Assembly (NCBI RefSeq): GCF_009727055.1
Contig: NC_052359.1
Location: 15,184,932-15,248,931 of the forward strand
Source: Benincasa hispida
Taxonomy: Eukaryota > Streptophyta > Magnoliopsida > Cucurbitales > Cucurbitaceae
Length of the DNA stretch: 64,000 bases
Direction of reading: 5' to 3'
Shown here piece by piece: positions 1-11,754 of the stretch. Position numbers and translations under genes: made by a program. Under the pieces are notes generated by a model that saw nothing but the letters and a program-made list of their open reading frames with translations, ran no database searches and was not told the DNA's origin. Within the stretch, counting starts at the first letter, position 1. Every line of letters begins with the position of its first letter.

Positions 1-2254
1 CTCTTATCCCAAAAGGGTGGGGAGCTAAATGTATGGAGGAGTTTCATCCTATTTCTTATTGCAATGTTGTGTATAAATGTATCTCGAGGATCTTAGCTGA
101 GAGATTACCGTTGTGGTTGCCTTCTTTCATCAGTGGTAACCAGTCTACGTTTGTTCCTGGTAGGTCAATTTTCGATAACATTTTATTGTGTCAGAAGCTT
201 GTGGGGCCTATAAGAAGGACAGAGGAAAGTTGCGATGTATGTTAAAGGTAGACCTTCAAAAGGTGTACGATTCGATCAATTGGGATTTTCTGTTTAGTGT
301 ATTGTTGGCTATAGGTACGCCTCTTCAATTTTTTAGTTTGGCGAGGGCTTGTGTTACTTCACCTACGTTCTCTATGATGATTAATGGTTCCCTTTAGGGG
401 TATTTTTCTTGGTAGGAAGGGGTTGAGGCAAGGGGATCCATTGTCTCGATTTTTGTTTGTGATGGTGGTGGAGGTCTTGTCCAGGTTGTTGAATAAACCT
501 GCTTGTTGTTTAGGTTCCATGATTGGTGTGAGCGTGTGGATCTGACTCATTTGATTTTTGTAGACGATTTGATGATTTTATGTGCAGCTGAGAGAGATTC
601 TTTGGAGTATGTGAGGCAGGTCCTAGTGGGTTTTGCAGGGCTTCTGGGTTAATTGCAAATATTGGGAAGAATTCTATGTTTGTTACGGGTGTGGAGTTTG
701 GTGAGGCAAGGGAACTAGCCGCGTTTATGGGATTCTCTCTTGGTTCGCTACCTGTTAGGTATCTGGGATTACCTTTATTGGTTGGTCGATTGAGGGCTGT
801 GGATTGTGCACCTTTGATACAGAGGATTACAACTCGTATCAGAAGCTGGGCAGTGCAGTCCCTTTCCTTTGTTGGGAGGTTGTAGCTTATTAGGTCTGTT
901 TTACAGTCCTTTCAGGTGTTTTGGTATAACATCTTCGTATTGCCTGAGTATGTAACTCATGAGGTTAATCGTTTGTTACGTAGTTATTTATGGAAGGGTA
1001 GTGCAATGAGTCGGTGTAGTACACGAGTGGTGTGGGATGAGGTGTGCTTGTCGTTGGGAGAGGGGGGGTTGGGTGTAAAACATGTGGCCTCATGGAACCA
1101 GGCTGCTATTATAAAGCTGCTCTGGCTTCTCTTAATTAAATCGAGATCATTATGGGTGGTGTGGGTGGAAGCGTATATTTCGCGCGGGCAGTCTTTGTGG
1201 GTTGTTCGAAGTGAGGTTGGGAGGTCTTGGTGCTTGAGGGCTATCTTGCATAGTAGAGATAGATTCAAACATTTGGTTCGTTTGATGGTCGGTGATGTAC
1301 GGTATTGTTTTGTTTTGTGGGATCCTTGACTGCCGGAGGGTGCGATTTTGGATTCATATGGGTCTACGGTAGTTTATGATGCAGGGAGTAGTTTGGAGGC
1401 GTAGTTGTCGGAGTTCATGGATGGTGAAGGAGGTTTGAGGTGGCCTACAGTGTCTTGGGAGGTTCTTGAGATCTGGGTTTTTTTTTCCAGATAGTGGGGC
1501 CTAAGGTGAGGGGCAGGATTATTGGGTTTGGGTATCGGGTGCTAGTAGTTGATTTTCTATCGATAGTGTGGGAGAGTATGTGTGGGCGGGGGGTGGTATT
1601 TTGCGTCACTCCTTCTTTGCGTGGTTAGCTGTGAGGGACAGGTTGGGTACGCGGGATTGGTTGAGGAGTTGGTGTATGTTGTCAGAGGAGGGTGTCTTCT
1701 GTGTGGGGGAGGTGTGGAGTCGCGGGATCATTTATTTTTTTAGTATGGTTTTGGGAAAGAGGTGTGGTTTAGTGTGTTGCATCAGTTGAGTTCGTCGCAT
1801 CGGGTGGCGAGTTGGGATGTCGAGTTGAGTTGGTTGTGCCGAGTGGGATCGGGTAAGGGGGTGTGTTGTAAGTTGTTCAGTGTATTCTGATGTACTTCCA
1901 TTTACTTCATCTAGAGGTCGATCGAGGTCGGTGTCTACTCTGTTTCACCTTATGGTCTTATCTAGTGTGTTTACGGTTGTTTCTTCTTTTTAAACTTGTC
2001 GTTGCTCTTTGTTCTGTTGTCGTCCCTAGTTGTGGGGTTTTGGTTTCTTTTCTCTGACTTTCTCCCTGGTTGTTTTGGGGTTTTTGCGTTTATGTTTTCG
2101 TTTTGTTCTAGTCTTATTTTGTTGGCTTTGTTTTGGTTTTGTTGTCCTATCTTTGCTTGTGCTTTGTTGTTTTGATGCCTTGATCTCGGGCTCTGGGATC
2201 CCCTTGTTATTGTATAATAATATCACCTATTCTAAAAAAAAAAAAAAAAAAAAA
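1..2254 (+). mobile_element. LINE (non-LTR) retrotransposon, degenerate 3' part
   Basis: The three plus-strand frames together read as the ORF2 of a plant L1-type LINE that enters from outside the window. The reverse-transcriptase part starts near base 33 with the fingers region (FHPISYCNVVYK) and GRSIFDNILLCQKLV. The catalytic motif reads FVDD near 555-570. After it come the thumb and connection region (RYLGLPLLVGRL near 750, SYLWKG near 985, GGLGVKHVASWNQAA near 1065) and a zinc-finger RVT-like C-terminus near 1560-1800 (ESRDHLFF). Frameshifts and stops break the frame repeatedly, so it is inactive. A run of 21 A at 2234-2254 is the poly(A) tail and marks the 3' end. It abuts Copia LTR sequence, so the LINE probably inserted there. 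Confidence 0.9.
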
Positions 2255-2274
2255 TAAGCTTTTTTTTAATATCT

Positions 2275-3590
2275 CAATTAAAAAAAAAAAAAAAAAAAAA
2301 ATTAATCTAATATGAATAAGATTCATATTGAGAATTATAGGTTAAAATAATATGCATTGGGTGTACATTAAAACTATAGGTTAAATGAGATAAATGTTTT
2401 TGAATATGATTCAAATGTGATATTTAATTAAATGATTAATTAATTGAAGAATTAATTAATTATTTAATTTGATTTGATTTGATTTAATTTTGAATTTAAT
2501 TAAATTGATTAAATCAAAACTATATGTTTAAAATTAATGTACATTAAATGCACATTAAAACTATAGATTATGTGAGAGGAAATTATTTAAATATTATTTA
2601 AATGATCATTTAATTAAATAAGATTTAATTGATAAATTTAATTAAATTTAGTTAAATTTTATTTAATTTAAATTAAACAAATTAACTTCCTATTTTAGGG
2701 AAGTTATGAGAAAACGTGGATCAATCCTACGTTTTTCTCTCCCTCTTTCACCATCCTTCTCTCCAACGAAAGAGTTTTGTTTTGCAGAGGGAGCAAAAAA
2801 AAAAAAAAAAAAACTCTAAGCTCTTTGTGTGTGTTTTCTTCTTCCTGAGAAAAGAAAGAAAAAATCGTTTTGTCCAAAATAGAATCTCACAATTCTTCAT
2901 AATCTCAATTTCTTGCAAGAATAAAGAGATTTCCTAGTGGTGGTGCCCAATCCCAATTCAATAGAGAAGTTCTATAGAATTCTCAAAATGTTTGCCAGGG
3001 GAAGAAGTTTGCAAAGTAAGGTTTCTTCCCCGGTATAATTAGTCTTTTTGGTAATAGCATGCTTAATCATTATTACTTTTTATTCCAATGTAATTTTTTT
3101 TTAATTTTATTTTAAATGCCAATTCGTGAAAAAAAAATCGAAATGGTTATGTTTTTTGACTTCCGCTATGCCTTAGGATTTTCATCCCTTTAGTTGAATG
3201 ACAGGATAGGTGAGTTCTTCTACAAAGAATTTTTCTCTATCAATTTCCTTTCTAAAGTATAGAATTCTCTCATTCTCTCAAATAGTCTTCCTTTATAAAA
3301 ATCGAAAATCCCACAACTATTCGATTCTTGTTTTGGAGAATAGCAAGGAAGACTCGATGGTGGTGTTTCTATAAGTTGGATTTGAGGGAATTTTTCGTGG
3401 TACGAAACGTTCGTGACATGGAGAGGAAAGCGCTGAAGAAGGTCTTCAAAGGTTAGTCTTTTCTTTCCTGGTAAGAGTATGTTTATTCGTATTTATGTTT
3501 ATCTTCAATTCTTATATGTTTCTCTATTTTTCCACAATTTCAAAACAAATTTCAAAATCATTCACGAGTTTACGCTGAGGAATTCGATTG
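2275..3590 (+). repeat. Copia-type LTR fragments (plus orientation)
   Basis: This stretch has no gene. It is AT-rich with repeated 'ctataggttaaa' phrases, then a pyrimidine-rich 5'UTR-like part (2716-2960) and a second similar part (about 3230-3540). The style matches the R-U5 half of the Copia LTRs elsewhere in the window. Two successive LTR 3' parts appear to be joined. The boundaries are uncertain. Confidence 0.55.
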
Positions 3591-3599
3591 CTTCACCTC

Positions 3600-5190
3600 T
3601 AATGAACAATTTTTTTATGATCCAACCATAGATCAAGTCTCCCATTGTTCAAGTCTCGAAGTCAACACTTAAAGGAACTACTCATCTACTTACATTTCAC
3701 TATATAACACTGTTGATAGAAGAGACTTACATTTCACCAGTATGACCATAGCTGACTTAACCTAAATCCTGAGTGAGTTGTGAACTCCTGTCTATGAAAG
3801 CGGTCATTTGATTTGTATGGGTGAGAGTGATCAGTTCGTCGATTCAATATGACTACCATTTTGGGGATTCATTTAATTGGGGAGCTGGGAATGTAGCTAC
3901 ATAAGAAGAAATTCACTCATTCTCTATAGTTAGAGTAAGTAGAGAAATTTCTCCCTTAAAGGTTGATTCTGGGGCTTGAACAATGTGGTGTCACACCCTT
4001 TCCTAGCCTGAGAGAGGTTTGGTCATAGTTGAACTGTGACTTATTATTCATTAGAGGGATCAGTTGTACTTGAAGAATTAGATGTAACTCTATGGGAAAA
4101 ACGGTAATTTTGGCCCAGTTGTATTTAAGAGCAATTTGTGAAGGGTCATCGCATCGTTGATTGGTTATATTCAATGCACATAGAAATATATCTGTAGTGC
4201 AAAGAGTATAGCTGTCGGTCTTTAGTCGAGTGACCGACAGTTAATGAAGGTTGGTTAATTTAATTAAAGAGTTTAATTAATTAACCAAGTACCATTGGAG
4301 CTTCAATCTATAGGTTCATAAAGTCCCCTCGGTAGCTTAACTGGGATTAATGAGAATCGAATTAATTTTCGATTAATTTGAATAGTTCTAATTAATTGAG
4401 AAAATTAATTATATGTGATATAATTAGTATAATGTATTTGATACATTATAATATAAAGTTTTATTTGAGAGGAAATAATTATTTAAATATGGTTCTAATA
4501 TTAAATTATATAAATGTGATTCATATAAATATTATAGGTTAAATTTAATATGAATTTGATTCATATCAAACACTATAGGTTAAATGAGAGAATAATAATC
4601 TATAGGTTATATTATATGTGATATAGTATAAACTATAGGTTATGTGTATATTTGATATAACATAAGGTTTATTATATATATTAAAGTAGTTAATATATAT
4701 ATTTATATTATATTAAATTCATTTTTAAATTCAATATTAAATAATTGGGAGGGAGCTATCTTAATTCCCTCAACCCACTTCTCTCGTTTAAACATGTTAG
4801 GGGTAGAGAAATTTTATTGATTCATTTTCTTCTTCACATCCTCACGTTTTGTTTACACATAAAGAACTCTCTGCAAACTCCCCTCTCAAGAAACTAAAAA
4901 TCTCTCTCTTCTAAATTAAAAGCGAAGCCCACCCCTCTCGCTGATTCTCACCCTCCAAGAATATAGAGGTCACCCGTTGGTTGTGTCCTGTTGCATAGTA
5001 CGTGGTCTTCAAGGAAGAGTACAATTCTTTGTGTTCGTGCAGTGCGTATGGGAGGAATCGTGAAGATTTTGAGTCTTCAAGGGTAAGTATAAGACTCTCC
5101 ATTTGTTTCTCTTTTTGTACTATGTAAAAGCATGTTGTTGGATTGAATGTTTATTGCACATAAGTTTCCGTTTTCTCTTATTTATTGTTG
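3600..5190 (+). repeat. Copia LTR, 5'-truncated, plus orientation
   Basis: Blocks around 3610-3680, 3900-4100 and 4150-4250 (for example 'agaaatatatctgtagtgc' and 'gagtgaccgacag') match the reverse complement of blocks at 26.85-27.1 kb, inside the solo LTR at 25832-27798. It is therefore the same LTR family in the opposite orientation. The order middle, AT-rich U3/R and pyrimidine-rich leader (4780-5100) is preserved. The LTR start (TGTT...) is missing and no coding region follows. Confidence 0.7.
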
Positions 5191-6900
5191 TTCTGTAAAA
5201 TTAAATTAAGAGACAAGATACATATCACATTTTCGCTAGGTCTTCCAAACCATCAATGTACATATTGTTCAAGTTTCATGTAAATATCCTTGGATTTTGT
5301 TTATTGTATTAAGTCATACAATATTAAGACATAAAATAAAATAATAACTGTTTTATTAATAATCAATAAATTTTATTTATTTACAAACCATGAGTCTAGG
5401 GCCTAAACAAGTATTTTATCAACACTCATTCAAATTTATAACATAAATATATCGATAGTATATTAGTATGCATTAAATGTTAGTGTATCAATCTTGTACT
5501 TATGATCCAAATCCATTTTAAGTATTGTACTAGTGTATTTATTAGTAGTATATCAATACTCATACAAAATTCAATTTCAAGTACATATATTATTAGTACA
5601 TTAGTAGTTACAATTGGACACTTATTCAAAATTCGTTTAAAGTACAACTTAGTTTATCAATATTGTATCAATATTCATAAAAAAATTTAATTTCAAGAAT
5701 ATCATTAATATATCAATAATAAATTAACATTTCTTTTAAATAAAATTTTAAATATAACATTGATATGTTAGAATTATATCAACATTAACTCAAAATTTAT
5801 TTTAAATATAAACGTTGGTATATTATTAGTATATCAATACTTCTTAAAAATACAATTGTTGAAATATATGGATCATAAAGGCATGCTAACCAATTTAGAA
5901 TCTTTAACTATGATAACTCTAATTTAATATATTGCCATTAAAATATCTTTCAAGCCTTAAATACCCCTATAAAATATGGAAAAAAAATTCTGAATAAATG
6001 GCCATAAATGCACTGCAGGCTACCCTCTAAAGGGGTATTTTGGTCCTAAATTTGTATGTAGATCATATATTGTAAATATTCAATATTTTAAACATGGTAG
6101 AGGATCTGCCTCTCTAAATAACTCTTATATATTTGCATCTGCTTTCCAAGAATATAAGTCTTATTGCTACATTTGTAACTGGCTTTTACGTCCAATGTAT
6201 TTATATAAATATAATACAATATAAAAAGAAAATTATAGATATAATAATATTTAAATTTTACTTTCGAAGTCTATCAATGATCTATTACTAGTAGGAGTCT
6301 ATAATGATAAAATCTATCACTCACAAATCTTACTATATTCACAATTCTTTAAAAGTGTTATTATACTCTTAATTATTACCCTTAAAGGTGCTAACTATTA
6401 CTCGAAATTCAAGCTTGTATGTAACCATAAGTGCAGTCCATATACACTATTATGAAATTAGGCCACGTTTGTGAAACCCACCTTGAAATTTTTCGTGCAA
6501 TCTGATTGAGGAATAAAATTTGTTCGATCCAATTGTGGGATGTAAGACAATCAACTATATTTGTGATCTACTATTCATCCATCAATTACATCTCATTCCA
6601 ATTACACTAATTTTTATTACGGCTCGGTAAATATGCCCTTAATTAATAAATTATTTAAATTTTACAACCTAAGTTACCATAACCATAAGACGAAAAGGAT
6701 AGAAGAAAAAATGAAAGATTCTCATCCTTTTTAAATAGTAAAAATATAGATAACGTTGTTTCGATTTAGAAGTAGTTCGTGCTATCATGTATTCGGTTCT
6801 AGTGTGCTTCCACTAGTAGTCTCTCGTCAGCCCGAGGAAAAAGCCTCATTTTCTCAACGAAGAAAAATTGTGTTCACACGTTGGCTATTACAAAATGATT
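5191..6900. other. AT-rich intergenic spacer
   Basis: I see no coding potential or recognisable element here. There are short internal repetitions of 'tatcaata(c/t)t' and 'attagta' between 5400 and 5870. The right end grades into the promoter of the 2S albumin gene. Confidence 0.6.
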
Positions 6901-7209
6901 TTAGCTCCAAGACAACCACGTATCCACCCCAAATTAAATCAATTTAGCCATTTGCATCCAAAATCTCACTTCAAATACAGTTCAATGACACATACAGCTT
7001 CTCATTTGCATGTCTACCCCATACGTGGAAGCTCAACCAAAACTCTCAACTCCACCATTACTACACCTTCGCAAGCTTCAAACCCCACCACAGAGTCCCT
7101 CTCTCCACGTTCCCTGCATGCACCCCACCCCCACTTCATATAAATACAACCACCCCGGCCAACTCTTGATCTTCACTCAACTCCTTCAACACACACTCCT
7201 TTTTCCACA
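6901..7209 (+). promoter_or_regulatory. Seed-type promoter of the 2S albumin gene
   Basis: A TATA box (TATAAATA, 7139-7146) lies 64 bp before the start codon. Upstream are RY/legumin-type motifs: TGCATGCA at 7115-7122, and TTTGCATG at 7005-7012, which reads CATGCAAA on the other strand. Three ABRE/G-box cores are also present: CCACGT at 6916-6921, ACGTGG at 7023-7028 and CCACGT at 7105-7110. In seed storage promoters RY elements bind B3 factors of the ABI3/FUS3 group, and ABREs bind bZIP factors such as ABI5. Their combination here fits maturation-phase seed expression. The motifs are seen directly and the regulation is inferred. Confidence 0.75.
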
Positions 7210-7623
7210 ATGACGAAACTCACATGTATCTTTGCCTTCTTGGCGGTGGCTTTGCTGGTTGCGGATGCCCACCGCACCACCATCACCACTGTGGAAGTGG
7301 ACGAAGACAACCAAGGGCGGATGGAGAGGTGCCGCCAGATGAGGGCACGTGAGGAGATCGGCAGCTGCGCGCAGTACTTGTCGCAGCAGAGCAGGTATTT
7401 GCAGATGCGTGGAATCGACAACCAAAGGAGGAGAGAAGGGCAAGCCTTTGAAGAGTGCTGCAGCGAGCTGAGGAATGTAGATGAGGAGTGCAGGTGCGAA
7501 CTCCTGGAGGAGATTGCTAGGGAGGAGCAGAGGAGAGCACGAGGCCAAGGAACGCAGATGATGCAAAGAGCTAGAAACTTGCCATCCATGTGTGGAATCC
7601 GCCCACAACAATGCTACTTCTAA
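7210..7623 (+). CDS. 2S albumin seed storage protein precursor
   Basis: This is a single-exon gene for a 137-residue precursor of the napin/2S albumin family (prolamin superfamily), a sulphur-rich nitrogen store of seed protein bodies. Residues 1-20 form a hydrophobic signal peptide (FAFLAVALLVADA). The mature part has the family's eight-cysteine pattern at residues 41, 53, 83, 84, 94, 96, 128 and 135 (C..C..CC..CxC..C..C). This predicts four disulphides linking a small subunit (about residues 35-65) and a large subunit (about 72-137) after vacuolar cleavage. The chain is rich in Arg, Glu and Gln, as expected. The start follows a TATA box and seed motifs at a normal distance (context CACAATGAC). 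No break is visible, so the gene appears functional. It faces the polyubiquitin gene tail to tail, with the stop codons 458 bp apart. Members of this family include known food allergens. Confidence 0.95.
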   Translation: MTKLTCIFAFLAVALLVADAHRTTITTVEVDEDNQGRMERCRQMRAREEIGSCAQYLSQQSRYLQMRGIDNQRRREGQAFEECCSELRNVDEECRCELLEEIAREEQRRARGQGTQMMQRARNLPSMCGIRPQQCYF

Positions 7624-7800
7624 GCGCTTAAGCTACCCCACCCACCAAGACAAATAACAGAATAAGCAGTACATCGTCGTGTGCTTTTTGTCCCATGTTT
7701 CAATAAATGAACACTTATGAATTATGTCATCGCTATTTCTGTTTCTCACTAAATAACAAGTTCTGTTTGCAACATCGTCGTGTGCTTTTTGTCCCAACTT
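7624..7800 (+). terminator. 3'UTR of the 2S albumin gene with a duplicated 25-bp block
   Basis: A polyadenylation signal AATAAA lies at 7702-7707. A 25-bp block beginning acatcgtcgtgtgc occurs twice without a mismatch, at 7671-7695 and 7772-7796. Its period is 101 bp. The sequences between and beside the copies differ, so this is not a simple tandem array. Confidence 0.65.
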
Positions 7801-8081
7801 GATTTCATCACTTAAAAGGGGTAGACGTGACAGATTCCTAATGCTCAAGATAACACAAGATAACAACCTCAGTCGTACTCATGAAATGATCGAGCGTACT
7901 TTAATAAAGCAATTCAATTACAGTAGATAGAGTATGTATTATTATTTGTAAATTGGGTTCAAGAACAGAGAACATAACGAAGACCAGAATACAAGCAAGA
8001 TTCAGGGAGAGAAAACATAAGCAGACATGACACAGATTCTGAGTATAGTAATTTTATAATACCGAAGTGCAAGGATGAATT

Positions 8082-9725
<1,644 letters not shown>

Positions 9726-9805
9726 CTTAAGACGGTTGAAGAAGAGCGAATTTGGAAATTAGAATTTAGTCGCGTTGAGAAAAACTTTCGAACTTTTCGA
9801 GTCTA

Positions 9806-9990
9806 TGGAAAACTAAGGCTTGGGAATTCATGTATTTATACCTGAAATTGCCGACTTTCATTTCTCAAGCATATCCTATAGAAAACTGACACGTATTGTT
9901 GTTATTTACTTGCGTGTCACGCATAGATTGGTTCTAGAAGTATCTGGTTGGAACGGTCAATTTTCCATTTATACGCGCTTTTTGAAAAGG
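9806..9990 (-). promoter_or_regulatory. Polyubiquitin promoter: TATA box and heat-shock element
   Basis: The minus-strand TATA box TATAAATA lies at 9833-9840, which puts the transcription start near 9805. A perfect palindromic heat-shock core TTCTAGAA is at 9932-9939, with further GAA/TTC pieces at 9982-10002. An ACACGT core, ABRE-like, lies near 9890. Heat-inducible expression is inferred from these motifs. Confidence 0.65.
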
Positions 9991-10041
9991 CTTCTAAAGA
10001 AGGCATAACGTTGTTTACCATCCAATTTCTTATTTATATAT

Positions 10042-10117
10042 AGAAAAAATATCTATTTTATATATGAAAAAATCTTTATAGAAAAAATATCTATTTTATA
10101 TATGAACAAATCTTTAT
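10042..10117. repeat. Tandem duplication, 2 x 38 bp
   Basis: An AT-rich unit beginning agaaaaaatatctatttt occurs twice in succession, at 10042 and 10080, with almost no difference. It lies upstream of the polyubiquitin promoter. Confidence 0.75.
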
Positions 10118-10305
10118 GTGCATTTTGGTAGCACCGTATCTTTATGCATCTAGGTGAGTAAATTGTCTAATCATAATTTATTATTTGATAAATTTTCTAA
10201 TGTTTTTTATTCTTTTGGCCAAATCGAATAAATTTCTTTATGAGTTTGGTAGATATTTAAAATTTTTATGGGATGAGTATTTGAATTAATCAACTTAATT
10301 TAAGG

Positions 10306-10532
10306 AATGTTGGATAGTGATTTTGAAATGGTTAAAATCACTTTTTTATTTCATTTTCAAAGTCACTTCAAAACATGTTTTTAATCATTCAAAATAAAAT
10401 TTGATGATAAAATTGTATTTAAAAGTTTAAAATTAAATTTTGAGTTGACTTTGCATGATTAAAAGCATGTTCGATGTGATTTTAAATGTGATAAAAGTAA
10501 TTTTAACAATTTCAAAATCACTTCCAAACATG
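10306..10532. mobile_element. Foldback MITE-like element
   Basis: The left end, reading tagtgattttgaaatggtt near 10315, and the reverse complement of the right end near 10505-10532 share about 40 bp, including 'gtgattttgaaat.gttaaaat.actttt'. The interior has no coding capacity. I could not fix a target-site duplication, so the superfamily is open (Harbinger-type or foldback). Confidence 0.5.
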
Positions 10533-10728
10533 CATTTACATAAATATAAGATATCATATATATTAAGATGTTCACATAGGAGACATTATTTCAAAAACTT
10601 TAGATGTCTTCTTGATACATAAGTGTTCGACACTCCTATGTTGAAGACATTTTTCTTCACTTATTTACCCATCATTTTATACATATAAATGTATATGCAT
10701 ATATCTAGATATGCATATGCATATGTAC

Positions 10729-11064
10729 TAGGGTTGGCAACAGGGCCGGGGTGGGACGGGGGGATTCCTCATTCCCGTCCCCGATTCTCCACCGGGGGAA
10801 ACGGGTCTCTGCGAGGAACATCCCCATTGTTCTTTTTTTAAAATAAAATATTATTATATAAATTATATAAATATTTGTAAATAATATATTTTAGGGTATA
10901 TATATAATTATATATTATATACATTATTTGCAAATAATATATATATATATATATATTAAAAAATTATCGATGGGGGACGGGGACTGGTTAGAATTTCGGT
11001 TTGACCCCTATCCCTTTGGGGTGGACCCCGGGTACCCGATCCACAGGGATTTTTGCCAACCCTA
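10729..11064. mobile_element. hAT-like MITE (336 bp) with GC-rich ends
   Basis: The terminal inverted repeats are TAGGGTTGGCAA (10729-10740) and TTGCCAACCCTA (11053-11064), perfect over 12 bp. The flanks atatgtac (10721-10728) and atatgtat (11065-11072) are an 8-bp target duplication with one mismatch, the size expected for hAT elements. Both ends carry GC-rich blocks ('gggacggggggattcc' and 'ggggacggggactgg') around an AT-rich core. There is no coding region, so it must have been moved by an autonomous element elsewhere. Confidence 0.8.
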
Positions 11065-11159
11065 ATATGTATATGTATATATACACACATATATACAAAT
11101 TGAGGCAACAATTTTATATATACCATAATGCTATGATTGTAATCTTTCATGGTATGATG

Positions 11160-11754
11160 TATGTATTATAATAAATATTGAGGTGTATGTCGACGATATA
11201 CTTTTCAAATCCAAGACAGGAGAAGGACATCCGAATGCTCTATAAAGGGTTTTTGAAAGATCAAGAAAATCTCAATTGAAGATGAATCCCTTAAGTAATA
11301 GTATCGTGCGCCCTCGAAGTAACATCAAGGAAATTTCTAGGTTATTTGGTGAATCGACAAGGCACGAATGTAGGCCCAAGCTAAAACAAAACAGTGCTCA
11401 ATTTGCTAGAGTCAACCTTAGTGAAAGAGTTTAAGCATGTTTAGGAAAAGCTTCCTACTTGGGAAGGTTCTTACCAGGATTAGCAACCTTATCGGCCCTC
11501 TCTTATAAAATTGCTAAAGAAAAGGTAGAGTACAAATGGGAAGAGGTCCATTGACAAGCCTTTGCAAAAATCAAGGAGACTTTAGCAAACGCTCCAGTAA
11601 TGATAGCTTCAATTGCAGATAAGGAACGTTAACTATATCTTGCTTTTAATGATAATGCTATCGGAATAGTGCTAGCGCAGGATGATCAAAATGGTCAAGA
11701 AAAGCCAATATATTATGCTTGCTAGTAGAATTCTTAAAGAAGCTAAAGTGTTAT
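11160..11754 (+). pseudogene. Ty3/Gypsy polyprotein relic (RT to RNase H), left part
   Basis: Across frameshifts the plus strand reads EVYVDDILFKSK (RT active site, near 11180), then SYLGRFLPGLATLSAL (near 11455), then the RNase H-type phrases VEYKWEEVHxQAFAKIKETLANAPVMIAS (about 11530-11615), LYLAFNDNAIGIVLAQDDQNGQEKPIYYA (about 11635-11720) and SRILKEAKVL (11725-11752). The last phrase is cut by the insertion at 11755 and continues after 15066. Stops make it inactive. Confidence 0.8.

Noticed and set aside
7173..7611. Two long minus-strand frames (138 and 141 residues) over the 2S albumin gene
   Set aside because: They are antisense shadows of the GC-richer 2S albumin coding sequence, which has a clear family match on the plus strand.
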